The notes under the pieces: generated by a model
Seen by the model: only the letters and a program-made list of their open reading frames with translations
What the model was told of the DNA's origin: nothing
The model's database searches: none
In this document: piece by piece, positions 1-9,517 of the stretch
Layout: each line of letters opens with the position of its first letter
Numbering within the stretch: the first letter of the stretch is position 1
Assembly (NCBI GenBank): GCA_900455155.1
Contig: UGUC01000002.1
Location: 558,001-622,000, forward strand
DNA length: 64,000 nt
Source: Providencia stuartii
Lineage (GTDB): Bacteria; Pseudomonadota; Gammaproteobacteria; Enterobacterales; Enterobacteriaceae
Reading direction: 5' to 3'
Made by a program: the position numbers and the translations under genes

Positions 1-531
1 GATAGCTTTATCGTTACCTTCACCGCGTTGGATCTCACCGCTACCCCCTTTAGGGCCTTCGATAATCACAACATTACCTTCACAGTTCATTTTATCGAGG
101 ACGGTTTTTGCTTCCATATAACCACCTAAAACGTCATCAGAAACAACTTCAGCGGTCATTTTATCCGTGTTGAGGCGTGCGTTAGTCACGATCACAGGGA
201 TTTTGGCATCATTTGCCATAGTGACGACATCAATGTTCGCTTCATAATCCATTGGGTTGATGATGATAGCATCTGCTTTAGTCTGAATTGCTGTTTCCGC
301 TTGGTTGTTTTGCACCATCGGATCATAGCGACCATCGTAAACGGTGATCACCGCTTCACCCTCTTTAACCGCAGGGTGCTCTTTGGCGGCTTTTTCCATT
401 AATTGAACAAATTCAGCTTTCATGCCATACATCAAAATAGCAATTTTGACAGGCTCCTCTTTGGCTGCAAGCGCCATATTACTCATGAATAGTGCAGTGG
501 TAAGAGCTGCAATTTTAGTCATTTTTTTCAT
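1..531 (-). CDS. Sugar ABC transporter periplasmic binding protein (3' end outside window)
   Basis: The reading frame is open from an ATG at 531 down to the window edge, so the C-terminal half is missing. The first ~23 residues form a signal peptide (MKKMTKIAALTTALFMSNMA, ending LAA), followed by a type I sugar-binding fold of the RbsB/Peripl_BP_4 family (KIAILMYGMKAEF, then VTYDGRYDP-like and DAIIINPMDYEAN segments). It lies 38 bp downstream of the permease gene and is last in a five-gene minus-strand pentose operon, so it probably delivers a pentose or pentitol to that importer. The exact ligand cannot be read from the sequence. Confidence 0.85.
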   Translation of the reverse strand, partial: MKKMTKIAALTTALFMSNMALAAKEEPVKIAILMYGMKAEFVQLMEKAAKEHPAVKEGEAVITVYDGRYDPMVQNNQAETAIQTKADAIIINPMDYEANIDVVTMANDAKIPVIVTNARLNTDKMTAEVVSDDVLGGYMEAKTVLDKMNCEGNVVIIEGPKGGSGEIQRGEGNDKAI

Positions 532-569
532 TATGATACCTTTCACAGTGAGGGTCAGTGTTGTTTTAA

Positions 570-1610
570 TTAGTCACGTCTTTGTTTACGTGAAGGGTCG
601 AGCAGAACTGCGATGACGATCAACGCACCTTTAATGATTTGTTGGTAATAAGAGGGGACACCCAACAAATCTAATCCATTGTTCATAACGCCGATAATTA
701 GCACACCAAAGAAGGTGCCAACCAGTGTACCAACGCCACCAGACATACTGGTTCCGCCAATAACGACGGCAGCGATAGCATCTAGTTCATAGGCTCCTCC
801 GGCACTGGTTTGTGCAGAGCCAGTTCTTGCGGTAAGGATCAGTCCAGCAATACCCGCTAATGCACCACACAGGGTATAAACCAGCACTTTGACTTTGATG
901 ACACTAATACCGGATGTTCTTGCACTTTTAGGATTGCCACCAACCGCATAGACATAACGACCAAATGTTGTTTTATTTAGCAATACCCAAGCGAGTGCAA
1001 AGATCACGATTAATATGACGACGGGCACGGGGATATCAAAGATATAGCCATTACCTAACCATCTAAAGTCATTATTGAGTTGTGATACGGGGTTGCCGTC
1101 GGTAGTTAATAGGGTTAGGCCACGGGCAGCGGAGAGCATCCCCATGGTCACGATAAACGGTTGTAGGTTGAATTTTGCTAAAATAGTTCCGTTAATGAGA
1201 CCACAGATGATACCAATGCCTAATGCGATGATCATTGGCATCATAACGGCATTCGCGGTGTCGCCAATGGATAGGCCTGCATTTGTGGTTGCAAAACGCG
1301 CTGCTACAATACCGCTCAGAGCGAGGACTGAGCCAACCGATAAGTCAACCCCCGCGGTGATAATGACGAAGGTCATGCCAATCGCTAAGATACCGTTAAT
1401 TGATATTTGGCGTAAGACAATCAACATATTGTCTTGACTAAGAAAATAGTTGTTAGTCCATTCGCCGCGCGCAACTTGCACTTCACCTATCACAGCAACA
1501 ATTAGGCAAAGTACAAAGAAAGCCATGATAATGCCGTACTTGTGCATGTTTTTCTTATTGCGGGCTAAAAAGGACATCCCCGTTGTTGGCGTAGAGTAAG
1601 TACTATTCAT
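570..1610 (-). CDS. Sugar ABC transporter permease, RbsC family
   Basis: This is a hydrophobic protein of ~346 residues with about eight to ten membrane segments and the RbsC/AraH-type signature GVDLSVGSVLALSG followed by a C-terminal GGTSMSGGVGTLVG loop. It forms the membrane channel of the importer with the ATPase encoded just upstream. An ATG at 1643 is available, but the ATG at 1610 (MNSTYSTPTTG) has an AAAGAG ribosome site at normal spacing and fits family N-termini better, so I use it. The gene follows the ATPase gene by ~42 bp in one operon. Confidence 0.88.
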   Translation of the reverse strand: MNSTYSTPTTGMSFLARNKKNMHKYGIIMAFFVLCLIVAVIGEVQVARGEWTNNYFLSQDNMLIVLRQISINGILAIGMTFVIITAGVDLSVGSVLALSGIVAARFATTNAGLSIGDTANAVMMPMIIALGIGIICGLINGTILAKFNLQPFIVTMGMLSAARGLTLLTTDGNPVSQLNNDFRWLGNGYIFDIPVPVVILIVIFALAWVLLNKTTFGRYVYAVGGNPKSARTSGISVIKVKVLVYTLCGALAGIAGLILTARTGSAQTSAGGAYELDAIAAVVIGGTSMSGGVGTLVGTFFGVLIIGVMNNGLDLLGVPSYYQQIIKGALIVIAVLLDPSRKQRRD

Positions 1611-1652
1611 AGTTTTTCTCTTTATTTTTTGAATAAAAACCAATGTGCTGAA

Positions 1653-3155
1653 TTAAACAGCAAGTTTCATTAATTCTGTTTGAGTTGCTTCAGTTGCCGA
1701 TAACTCACCAGCTAATTCACCATCACGGAATACAATAATGCGGTCGCTCATACCGATAATTTCTGACAGTTCAGAAGAAACCATGATGATCCCTTTGCCT
1801 TTTAAAGCGAACTCCGACATATAACGATAGATTTCTTTTTTGGCTCCCACATCGATTCCACGGGTTGGTTCATCAAGTAGCATCACTTCAGGGTCGAGAA
1901 GCGCCCAACGGCCTAAGACAACCTTTTGTTGGTTACCACCACTAAGATTTCCTGCAAGTTGATCGGCATCTGGTGTTTTAATGTTGAAGAGTTTGATCAT
2001 GTCATCTGCACGAGCTTGCTCTTTCTTTTCATTGATAAAACTCGCTCGGCTAATATCAGAGAATGAAGCGATATTAATGTTTTCGTTAATTGAACGACCC
2101 AGCATTAACCCCGTTTCTTTCCTGTCTTCAGTGACATAAGCAATGCCCGCTTTAATGGCATCTTGAGGTGAGTGTTTCCCTAATTGGATGTCATTAATTT
2201 TAATGGTTCCCGATGAGGCGTGTTCAATACCAAAAATAAGATCAAGAAACTCACTACGGCCGGACCCAACCAGCCCATATATTCCAAGGATCTCGCCTTT
2301 TTTCAGGGTGAGGCTGATATTTTTTATTTTATTGAGCCAACTTAATTGTTCGACAGTTAAAATAGTTTCATTAGTTGGTTGGTTGAATTTGGCGAATTCA
2401 TCTTTAAATTCGCCACCGATAATATGCTCAATTAATTGTTCGCGAGTAATATCGGCAATCGCCCCTTCAGTGATAAATGTGCCATCACGGAAAATCGAAA
2501 AAGTGTCTGCGATTTGGAATATCTCGGATAGGCGGTGGGAAACATAAATAATCCCTTTGCCTTTTTGAGCTAAACGCGTAATCACATCAAAGATTTTTTG
2601 CGCATCCTCTTCACCTATTGCGGATGTTGGTTCATCCATAATGATGATGTCAGCATTTGAGTGAGAAAGTGCTTTAGCAATTTCCACCAGTTGTTGTTCA
2701 GCAACACTAAGATTGCGCACTTTTTCTGTTGGCGAAAGATCAAAATGTAGGTCAGCCATTAAATCTGCTGTCAGTTGATTCATTTTTTTGAAATCAACGA
2801 AACCGAGTTTTTTAGGCTCGCGACCTAACCAAATATTCTCTGCAATTGTCAGATCAGGAATCGAACTCAGTTCTTGTTGAACAATCGCTATACCGGCATT
2901 GAGTGCATCCTTTGGTTGATGAAAGTGACACCGTTTTCCTTTCACAAAAATGTCGCCTGAGTCAGGCTGAATGAACCCCATTAGGATACTTAAAAAGGTC
3001 GATTTACCTGCGCCATTGCCGCCACATAAAGCATGAATAGATCCTTTTTTCAGGCTAAATTGCGCATTTTTCAGCGCAACGACTGGCCCAAACGATTTTT
3101 TAACCCCAGTAATATGTAAAAGTTCATCCGCCTGAATGCCCGCTGAGTTTGTCAT
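1653..3155 (-). CDS. Sugar ABC transporter ATP-binding protein, RbsA/XylG family
   Basis: This 500-residue protein has two ABC ATPase domains in tandem, as expected for the carbohydrate-uptake CUT2 class. The first carries Walker A GGNGAGKST near residue 45 and Walker B DIIIMDEPTSA; the second has a degenerate P-loop (GLVGSGRSE), the signature LSGGNQQKV and VMLLDEPTRG. This asymmetry is normal for RbsA-type proteins. The start overlaps the stop of the xylulokinase gene by 3 bp (ATGA), which indicates translational coupling. It energises pentose uptake with the permease and binding protein downstream. Confidence 0.92.
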   Translation of the reverse strand: MTNSAGIQADELLHITGVKKSFGPVVALKNAQFSLKKGSIHALCGGNGAGKSTFLSILMGFIQPDSGDIFVKGKRCHFHQPKDALNAGIAIVQQELSSIPDLTIAENIWLGREPKKLGFVDFKKMNQLTADLMADLHFDLSPTEKVRNLSVAEQQLVEIAKALSHSNADIIIMDEPTSAIGEEDAQKIFDVITRLAQKGKGIIYVSHRLSEIFQIADTFSIFRDGTFITEGAIADITREQLIEHIIGGEFKDEFAKFNQPTNETILTVEQLSWLNKIKNISLTLKKGEILGIYGLVGSGRSEFLDLIFGIEHASSGTIKINDIQLGKHSPQDAIKAGIAYVTEDRKETGLMLGRSINENINIASFSDISRASFINEKKEQARADDMIKLFNIKTPDADQLAGNLSGGNQQKVVLGRWALLDPEVMLLDEPTRGIDVGAKKEIYRYMSEFALKGKGIIMVSSELSEIIGMSDRIIVFRDGELAGELSATEATQTELMKLAV

Positions 3156-4663
3156 ACAGCCACCTCTGGATATTCAGTTTGGAGTAACGAAAGATAGTCT
3201 TGATATAAAGCTTCATAGCGAGAAACTTTTTCACTATCAGGATTGACCAGCGTGCTCTCATCAAGGTGAACGAAACGCTGGCAAATTTTTGCTAATAATT
3301 CTGTTTTATTATCTTGCTCTGTTAAGGTGTCGCACCAAACAGCTTGAATAGCCGCTCCCAGTGCGGCAGCTTCGCTGTTAGTCACACAAATAACAGGGGA
3401 ATTCATAATGTTCGCGACAATTTGACGCCATTTGGCACTTTTAGCCCCGCCACCAGTTAGGCGGATTTCGTTGGTTTGTATCCCTTGTTTACGGAATAAA
3501 TCAATGCCAAAGCGCAAACCATAAGTGGCGCTTTCTACGATAGCAAGGCTCAAATTTTGTGCATTTAAATTATTACTATCAATATTATGGATGCTCGCCT
3601 TAGCGAGAGGCAGTTGAGGAACACGTTCGCCATTGAAAAATGGCAGTATTTGTAACCCATTAGCACCCGGCTCTGTTTGCTCTAAGGCCTGATTAAAACC
3701 ATTAAGATCAAGATTCAAAAATTTTTGTATCGTCGTGGTGGCTGATGTGACATTCATTGTGCAAATCAAAGGCAGCCAACCATTGGTTGAAGAGCAGAAA
3801 CCGGCAATCATTTCTGAATCGGCGACAACAGGTGTATTCGAATAGGTAAATAGTGTGCCAGAGGTACCTAAGCTCATGGTGATGATACCCGGTATAATAT
3901 TACCAGTACCAATTGCAGCCATCATGTTGTCACCCCCGCCTGATGCCACTTTCGTTTGGCTCGAAATGCCAAGTTTATGGGCGATTTCAGGAAGTACGGT
4001 GCCAATGCAGGTTTCAGCAGTGACAAGTGGAGGTAAAGCTCGTTGTAGACGGCCTGAATCATCAATTAGATTGATGGTATGAACATCCCATTCACGGGTA
4101 CGAATATTTAACAGGCCAGTACCAGATGCATCACCAAATTCAGCCACACGAACGCCCGTTAGCCAAAAATTGAGGTAATCATGTGGCAGTAATACCGTCT
4201 CTAACTGTTCCCAAAGTTCAGGGTGGTGAGTTTTCAACCATAAAATTTTAGAAATGGTATAACCTGTTTGAGGCATGAGTCCGAGTTGAGATAACGCACC
4301 GTCAGTGCCACCTAAAGCATCAATGATCTTTTGGTTTTCTGCCGTTGTTTCCGTATCACACCACAGTTTAACCGGTGCGATCACTTTGCCTTGGGCATCC
4401 AAAGGCACAAAACCATGTTGTTGGCCTGAAACGGCGATTGCGGCTATCTCTTTACCATCAATACTGGCATTATTGAGCGCTTGGTGAAACGCACTGACAA
4501 GTGCGTCTGTCCACCAAGAAGCATGCTGTTCACGGCGCCCAGATGCTTCGCTAATGAGTGGGTGAGGCGCAGAGCCTTCACCCAAAATTTGTGCGCTTTC
4601 GCTATCCACGATAACGACTTTGGTACTTTGTGTACCGCAATCGATCCCAGCATACAATGTCAT
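3152..4663 (-). CDS. xylB: Xylulokinase (FGGY carbohydrate kinase)
   Basis: This 503-residue FGGY-family kinase probably phosphorylates D-xylulose to D-xylulose 5-phosphate. The N-terminal DCGTQSTKVVI phosphate-1 motif, SGQQHG, the GGGDNMMAAIGTG segment holding the catalytic Asp, and the C-terminal LTGGGAKSAKWRQIVANI signature are all present, and the length matches xylulokinases. The start has a GGAG ribosome site 6 nt upstream and follows the dehydrogenase stop by 3 bp. Because the neighbours are a polyol dehydrogenase and a D-lyxose isomerase, D-xylulose is the natural substrate, although FGGY specificity cannot be fixed from sequence alone. Confidence 0.88.
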   Translation of the reverse strand: MTLYAGIDCGTQSTKVVIVDSESAQILGEGSAPHPLISEASGRREQHASWWTDALVSAFHQALNNASIDGKEIAAIAVSGQQHGFVPLDAQGKVIAPVKLWCDTETTAENQKIIDALGGTDGALSQLGLMPQTGYTISKILWLKTHHPELWEQLETVLLPHDYLNFWLTGVRVAEFGDASGTGLLNIRTREWDVHTINLIDDSGRLQRALPPLVTAETCIGTVLPEIAHKLGISSQTKVASGGGDNMMAAIGTGNIIPGIITMSLGTSGTLFTYSNTPVVADSEMIAGFCSSTNGWLPLICTMNVTSATTTIQKFLNLDLNGFNQALEQTEPGANGLQILPFFNGERVPQLPLAKASIHNIDSNNLNAQNLSLAIVESATYGLRFGIDLFRKQGIQTNEIRLTGGGAKSAKWRQIVANIMNSPVICVTNSEAAALGAAIQAVWCDTLTEQDNKTELLAKICQRFVHLDESTLVNPDSEKVSRYEALYQDYLSLLQTEYPEVAV

Positions 4664-4666
4664 GTA

Positions 4667-5704
4667 TTACTCCATTTCCAGCACAATCTTAATATCGGTT
4701 GGACGGCCTTCAGCTGCACGCTCATAAGCCTCAACACTGTCTTTAAACTTATAAGTGGCTGACAACAAAGGTTTTACGTTGAGCTTACCGGAACTGAGTA
4801 GGCGGATAGTACGTGGGTACATGTTTGCGTAACGGAAAATGGTTTTAAACGTAATTTCTTTCGCTTGCGCTGAAACAATATCTAAAGGCGCAGGATCAAT
4901 TGGCATACCAACTAATACGGCAGTTCCACCCGGTGCCATATGCTCAGTGATATTAGCGATCACCGCTTTCGCTCCGCTGCATTCGAATAAGACATTCACC
5001 CCATTACCTTCAGTGAGTTCATTAACTTTATCGGCGATAGCTTGAGTATCTTTGCTATTGATAGGGTGTAGGCCTGGATATTGTTTAGCGACTTCCAGTT
5101 TTTTATCGAAGAGGTCACAGATGATGACATCTGAACAGCCGCCAGCGAGTGCAGACAACGCGGTGATAATACCGATAGTTCCCGCACCAATAACGAGTGC
5201 GATATCACCGGGCTTGATTTCAGCTTTGGTCGCGGCTTGCATACCGATAGCGAGTGGTTCAACCATTGCGCCTTCAGCAAAAGAGACATTTTCAGGTAAT
5301 TTAAAAGTGAACGCAGCGGGATGAATAACGCTCTCGCGTAGGCAACCATCAACAGGAGGAGTCGCCCAAAAGCGTACAGCGGGATCGAGGTTGTACAGGC
5401 CAGCGCGCGATTGCGTGGATTGTAAATTAGGAATACCGGGTTCCATACATACGCGATCGCCAACTTTTAGATGAGTGACATTTTTACCAACAGCGGTAAT
5501 TACGCCGGATGCTTCATGGCCTAAAATCATTGGCTTTTCAACGACAAAGGGGCCGATACGACCATGTTGGTAGTAGTGAACATCACTACCGCAAATGCCT
5601 ACGGTATGAATTTTAATTTCGACATCATCCTCTCCAAGGACTTCAGGACTTTGCCAATCTTGAATAGAAATTTTCCCTGCTTTTTCGAGTACTAATGCTT
5701 TCAT
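4667..5704 (-). CDS. Zinc-dependent polyol (xylitol/D-arabitol-type) dehydrogenase
   Basis: This 345-residue medium-chain dehydrogenase of the sorbitol/xylitol dehydrogenase group probably oxidises a pentitol to D-xylulose with NAD. The catalytic zinc ligands are visible as C38 ([13 protein letters not shown]) and H63-E64 (LGHEASG). The structural-zinc lobe lacks its usual four cysteines ([13 protein letters not shown]), as in many SDH-type enzymes. The Rossmann motif VIGAGTIG follows near residue 173. It is the first gene of the minus-strand operon, divergent from the D-lyxose isomerase. Substrate (xylitol, D-arabitol or sorbitol) is inferred from the kinase and isomerase next to it. Confidence 0.85.
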   Translation of the reverse strand: MKALVLEKAGKISIQDWQSPEVLGEDDVEIKIHTVGICGSDVHYYQHGRIGPFVVEKPMILGHEASGVITAVGKNVTHLKVGDRVCMEPGIPNLQSTQSRAGLYNLDPAVRFWATPPVDGCLRESVIHPAAFTFKLPENVSFAEGAMVEPLAIGMQAATKAEIKPGDIALVIGAGTIGIITALSALAGGCSDVIICDLFDKKLEVAKQYPGLHPINSKDTQAIADKVNELTEGNGVNVLFECSGAKAVIANITEHMAPGGTAVLVGMPIDPAPLDIVSAQAKEITFKTIFRYANMYPRTIRLLSSGKLNVKPLLSATYKFKDSVEAYERAAEGRPTDIKIVLEME

Positions 5705-5725
5705 GATTACCTCTGGCTCATTTTT

Positions 5726-5741
5726 ATGGTATCGATATCAT
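5726..5741. promoter_or_regulatory. Probable LacI-family operator, site 1
   Basis: ATGGTATCGATATCAT is a near-perfect 16-bp palindrome centred on CG, the usual form of a LacI-family operator. It lies 22 bp upstream of the dehydrogenase start. A second copy with 14 of 16 identical bases sits at 5885-5900 in front of the divergent isomerase gene. The regulator is probably the LacI protein encoded at 6543. Confidence 0.65.
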
Positions 5742-5884
5742 TTTTATGATGCGGATATTAGATCGAATTTTATTATTTTTATGTGACGCAGGTTATAGTT
5801 TCATTAAATGAGTGGCATTTTTGTAAACAAAAGCGGAAGAATAGGCTACCTGATCACATTTTTTGAGGGGGTGATGCCGTTATA

Positions 5885-5900
5885 ATGTTATCGGTATCAT
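5885..5900. promoter_or_regulatory. Probable LacI-family operator, site 2, over the D-lyxose isomerase promoter
   Basis: ATGTTATCGGTATCAT matches site 1 at 14 of 16 positions. It begins within a TATAAT box (5881-5886) and ends 15 bp before the isomerase start, so bound repressor would cover the promoter. Two sites ~160 bp apart in a divergent intergenic region suit repression by looping, which is inference. Confidence 0.6.
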
Positions 5901-5915
5901 TGAGGAGAGCAGAGC

Positions 5916-6467
5916 ATGAATAAAGCACACTATCGGCAGCAAGTCGTTAATTTTCTGGAAAAAGCACATATCCGTCTCACAGAAGAAGAAAAAGCACGAA
6001 TTGAGATCGCCAGTTTTGGATTACCAGACTATCCACGTTCAGGCTTACAACTGTTAACTTATTGTAATAGCGAACGTTATTGTGCTAAAGAGTTGGTGCT
6101 GTTTCCCCATCAGGTTTGCCCTGAGCATCGGCATCCACCGTTTGGCTCTTCAATGGGTAAGCAAGAAACTTTTCGTTGTCGGTGGGGGGAAGTATACCTA
6201 TTTGTTGATGATGATTCGTTAACATTGAATAAAAATGAATCGGGGGAACCGATTTGCCCTAAACCAGAAGGTGATGAGCAGTGGTATCAGTGTGACCGCT
6301 TTATTTTACTCAAACCGGGAGAGCAGTATACGATAAAACCTAATACATTACATTGGTTTAAAGCTGGCAGTATGGGAGCGGTTGTTTCTGAGTTCTCAAG
6401 TGAAAGTCGTGATGAATTTGATATTTTTACCGACCCAAGAGTACGACGTTTAGAAGGGGTCGAATAA
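5916..6467 (+). CDS. D-lyxose isomerase (cupin-type sugar isomerase)
   Basis: This 183-residue protein belongs to the D-lyxose/D-mannose isomerase cupin family; an enzyme of this type has been characterised from P. stuartii. It interconverts D-lyxose and D-xylulose (and D-mannose/D-fructose) with a divalent metal. Metal-site residues are visible in CPEHRHPPFGSSMGKQETFR and in the later NTLHWFKAG segment. The start has a strong GAGGAGAG ribosome site. It feeds D-xylulose to the kinase encoded by the divergent operon and is followed by a LacI regulator gene. Confidence 0.85.
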   Translation: MNKAHYRQQVVNFLEKAHIRLTEEEKARIEIASFGLPDYPRSGLQLLTYCNSERYCAKELVLFPHQVCPEHRHPPFGSSMGKQETFRCRWGEVYLFVDDDSLTLNKNESGEPICPKPEGDEQWYQCDRFILLKPGEQYTIKPNTLHWFKAGSMGAVVSEFSSESRDEFDIFTDPRVRRLEGVE

Positions 6468-6542
6468 TATTACGGTTTTGCATGACTGAAACGATTAAAT
6501 GATACTATAATGGTACGAAATGATACTTAATTTAATAAGGAG

Positions 6543-7556
6543 ATGAAATTGGCCGATCATAAGTCACAGAAAGTGACATTAGAAAATGTCGCAGCGCTTG
6601 CTAATGTCAGCAAAATCACCGCATCACGCGCTTTTTCTCAGCCAGATAAAGTTCATCCCGAGACGCTGAAAAGGATTTTAGAGGCGGCAGACAAAATCGG
6701 TTATGTCGTTAATGCCGTAGCGCGCAATTTACGTGCTAAGTCATCAAAAACGATTGGTATTGTTAGCCCCGATATGGGGAACCCATTTTTTGGTGGTTTA
6801 GCGAAGTTGATGACACAAGAAGCCTATCAAGTAGGGTACGACACATTGGTTTTTGATTCTTATGAGTCAAAGGAAAATGAGGCGCGTATCATTGAAAAGT
6901 TGATAGGTTATAATGTTGACGCCATCATTCTTTCTGTGGTTTCGTCTGATCGTTTTTATAAGCCCGATTATTTTCGGCAGCTTGAGCTGCTAAATATCCC
7001 CGTTATTTTAGTCGACCGAGAAGTTGATATTAAGCACTGTAGTGGTGTTTATATTGATAATTTAGACTGTGGTTTGCAAGCCGGGCGTTTTATACAGTCA
7101 CAAGAGGCAAAAAGTGTTGTCATTGTTTCAGGACCCGAAGATTCTAATGTCGCACGGGATAGGGTGACAGGGCTTAAAGCTGCATTACAAGGAAGTGTCG
7201 ATAAGGTTGAAATTTTATATGCAGATTTTCTGATGGATGAAGCTTATAAAGTAACGGATAGCTATCTACAAAAAAACAGTGCCCCTGATTTCTTTGTCGG
7301 CTGTAATAACCAGATTTCTTTGGGGATCATCAAGGCTTGTATTAAGCATCAAATTTCATTACGTGATGATGTTTCACTGTTTAGTATTGATGAGGTCTCT
7401 TATTCATCAATTTATGGTTTTAATTTCCCTTGTATCTCGCACGATTTGCAAGAAATCTCTTGGCAAGTGATTAACATGGCGGTGAGAAGGGCATCGGATG
7501 AAACAGCGAAGCCAGCAAAGGTTATTGTTAGAGGTAAACTCACCAATACGGTTTAG
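6543..7556 (+). CDS. LacI-family transcriptional regulator of the pentose locus
   Basis: This ~337-residue regulator has an N-terminal helix-turn-helix and hinge (VTLENVAALANVSKITASRA) and a periplasmic-binding-like effector domain (KTIGIVSPDMGNPFFGGL). It is the likely repressor acting on the two palindromes in the dehydrogenase/isomerase intergenic region. The start is ambiguous. The ATG at 6543 abuts its AAGGAG ribosome site with no spacer, whereas a TTG at 6549 has a 6-nt spacer and gives MADHKSQKVTLE, so TTG may be the true start. ATGATAC-like half-sites at 6498-6535 suggest autoregulation. Confidence 0.85.
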   Translation: MKLADHKSQKVTLENVAALANVSKITASRAFSQPDKVHPETLKRILEAADKIGYVVNAVARNLRAKSSKTIGIVSPDMGNPFFGGLAKLMTQEAYQVGYDTLVFDSYESKENEARIIEKLIGYNVDAIILSVVSSDRFYKPDYFRQLELLNIPVILVDREVDIKHCSGVYIDNLDCGLQAGRFIQSQEAKSVVIVSGPEDSNVARDRVTGLKAALQGSVDKVEILYADFLMDEAYKVTDSYLQKNSAPDFFVGCNNQISLGIIKACIKHQISLRDDVSLFSIDEVSYSSIYGFNFPCISHDLQEISWQVINMAVRRASDETAKPAKVIVRGKLTNTV

Positions 7557-7701
7557 TCAATTTTCCTTTCATAGAATGGTGAAAATATTGTTGTTATCAT
7601 AACTTAACGTGTCTGAATAAGACTATTATGGGTGATATTTCATGAGGAAATATCATTTTTATATCTCTATAGTGATACTTGCCAAGATAGATTAAAAGCC
7701 A

Positions 7702-8310
7702 ATGTTTGGGGGCATTAGTGAGATGAAAGACCGTTATGACATCAAGTTTTCACTTTCTATTTCTGAAATACGAAAAATACAAAAGTATATAAAAGCAAAC
7801 AAAGTGATAAGCGTGGCTAAACCCTATCATTGGGTTCTTAATATAGCCAATCTAAGCTTGTATAGTCTTGTCATCGGTTTATTATTCTTTTTTGCTATTG
7901 CATTATTGCTGTTGTTATCGACAGAGATAGACCCGAGTATGGCTCGCTTACAAAGAATGAGTGGCACAGCCCTAGCATTTATTGTCATAGCAGTGATGGC
8001 GCTCCTTCTTTCTAGTGTGTTAGAAAAATATTTTATGAAAAAATATGAACACAAAGAGCAAAACGATGAGACATATATTAGACATATTAAAATTAACCGT
8101 TATTTTATTGAGTTCATCCAAGATAACAGTATGTATAAGGTGTTATGGCCTCGAGTTAACAAGGTTGATGTGCAAGAAGATTTGATATTTGTCCATGTTG
8201 GAGATAATGATTTTATTATTTTCCCTACACGAGTGTTTTCTTCACAAGAAGAGTTTCAGCAACTTTATTCGTTTATTAAAAAGCAAATCGAGCGACATAC
8301 GGTGCCATAA
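7702..8310 (+). CDS. YcxB-like membrane protein
   Basis: The protein is ~195-202 residues with a short basic N-terminal domain, two adjacent membrane helices (LSLYSLVIGLLFFFAIALLL and ALAFIVIAVMALLLSSVL) and a soluble C-terminal domain that ends with the DFIIFPTRVFSSQEEFQQL pattern seen in YcxB-like proteins. The function of this family is unknown. Two starts are possible: ATG 7702 with no clear ribosome site, and ATG 7723 (MKDRYDIKF), which I consider equally likely. It stands alone between the LacI gene and aac(2')-Ia. Confidence 0.7.
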   Translation: MFGGISEMKDRYDIKFSLSISEIRKIQKYIKANKVISVAKPYHWVLNIANLSLYSLVIGLLFFFAIALLLLLSTEIDPSMARLQRMSGTALAFIVIAVMALLLSSVLEKYFMKKYEHKEQNDETYIRHIKINRYFIEFIQDNSMYKVLWPRVNKVDVQEDLIFVHVGDNDFIIFPTRVFSSQEEFQQLYSFIKKQIERHTVP

Positions 8311-8369
8311 TAAGCTGTTAAGTGAAGAAAAGTGCACGATTGTTTCGCTTTTTGGTGGTTCAATGGCGT

Positions 8370-8387
8370 TATAATGTATCGGTATCT
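8370..8387 (+). promoter_or_regulatory. Probable -10 box of aac(2')-Ia with an adjoining operator-like sequence
   Basis: TATAAT at 8370-8375 is followed by GTATCGGTATCT, very similar to the -10/operator arrangement before the D-lyxose isomerase gene (TATAATGTTATCGGTATC). No good -35 box is visible, which suits a weakly expressed gene. Binding by the pentose-locus LacI protein is speculative because one base is missing from the palindrome. Confidence 0.35.
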
Positions 8388-8406
8388 TTAATCGACTTTA
8401 ATATAG

Positions 8407-8949
<543 letters not shown>

Positions 8950-9107
8950 TCAAAATTGATAATATAGCGTTATTATTCTGGATTACTGTTAATAATATTT
9001 AGGTTAGTTTTCATTTTATTGATAAAAATAAAACCATTAAATGGTAATCCAGTTTGACAACAAAATTGTTATATATAGAATACAGGCTGATTTTTAGTCT
9101 AAGGACT

Positions 9108-9121
9108 CGTAAGCGTTTACG
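9108..9121. promoter_or_regulatory. Palindrome upstream of the DUF2798 gene, possible LacI/PurR-type operator
   Basis: CGTAAGCGTTTACG is a 14-bp palindrome with one mismatched pair and a central CG. It lies ~70 bp before the DUF2798 start. The form resembles LacI/GalR-family operators, but no cognate regulator can be named. Confidence 0.35.
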
Positions 9122-9192
9122 TTAATCAACGCATATAACTTGTCATGCAACAGTTATATGCTGTTGTGTTCGTCTTATTTGGAGTCTGCACG

Positions 9193-9456
9193 ATGTCTTC
9201 ACAAAATAAAAATACCCTCTTTGGAATACCTAAACTTCCCACCAGAGCACTGATCTTTTTGATCCCTTTTTTCTTGTCATTAGTGATGAGTGGTATTGTT
9301 TCTTTAATCAGTACAGTTAAAGCGTTAGGGTTGAATAGTGAAATGCTAGCACCTTGGTTAAGTTCTTGGATGTTATCATGGATAATTGCTTTTCCTACCG
9401 TACTGGTCGTTCTGCCACTAGCGAAAAGATTCTCTCTATTTTTTGTTAAGAGTTAA
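9193..9456 (+). CDS. DUF2798-family small membrane protein
   Basis: An 87-residue protein with two membrane helices (ALIFLIPFFLSLVMSGIVSL and SSWMLSWIIAFPTVLVVLPL), typical of DUF2798 proteins of unknown function. The upstream ATG at 9145 has no ribosome site, while ATG 9193 has GGAG with an 8-nt spacer, which decides the start. It lies between aac(2')-Ia and the remnant of a PACE gene and is followed by a terminator hairpin. No counterpart exists in the second aac/PACE segment at 14088-14883. Confidence 0.7.
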   Translation: MSSQNKNTLFGIPKLPTRALIFLIPFFLSLVMSGIVSLISTVKALGLNSEMLAPWLSSWMLSWIIAFPTVLVVLPLAKRFSLFFVKS

Positions 9457-9461
9457 GTAAT

Positions 9462-9484
9462 CGCCATCCTTATGATGGATGGCG
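9462..9484 (+). terminator. Hairpin after the DUF2798 gene
   Basis: CGCCATCC and GGATGGCG form an 8-bp stem with a TTATGAT loop. The T-tail is weak. A longer relative of the same hairpin stands at 14399-14431 before the intact PACE gene, part of the duplicated segment. Confidence 0.55.
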
Positions 9485-9517
9485 TATTGGTATTATTAAG
9501 TTATCTGCGCTTTTTGT

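Noticed and set aside
1075..1437. 120-codon frame opposite the sugar permease gene
   Set aside because: It is a mirror of the permease's codon pattern, has no ribosome site and no recognisable domain.
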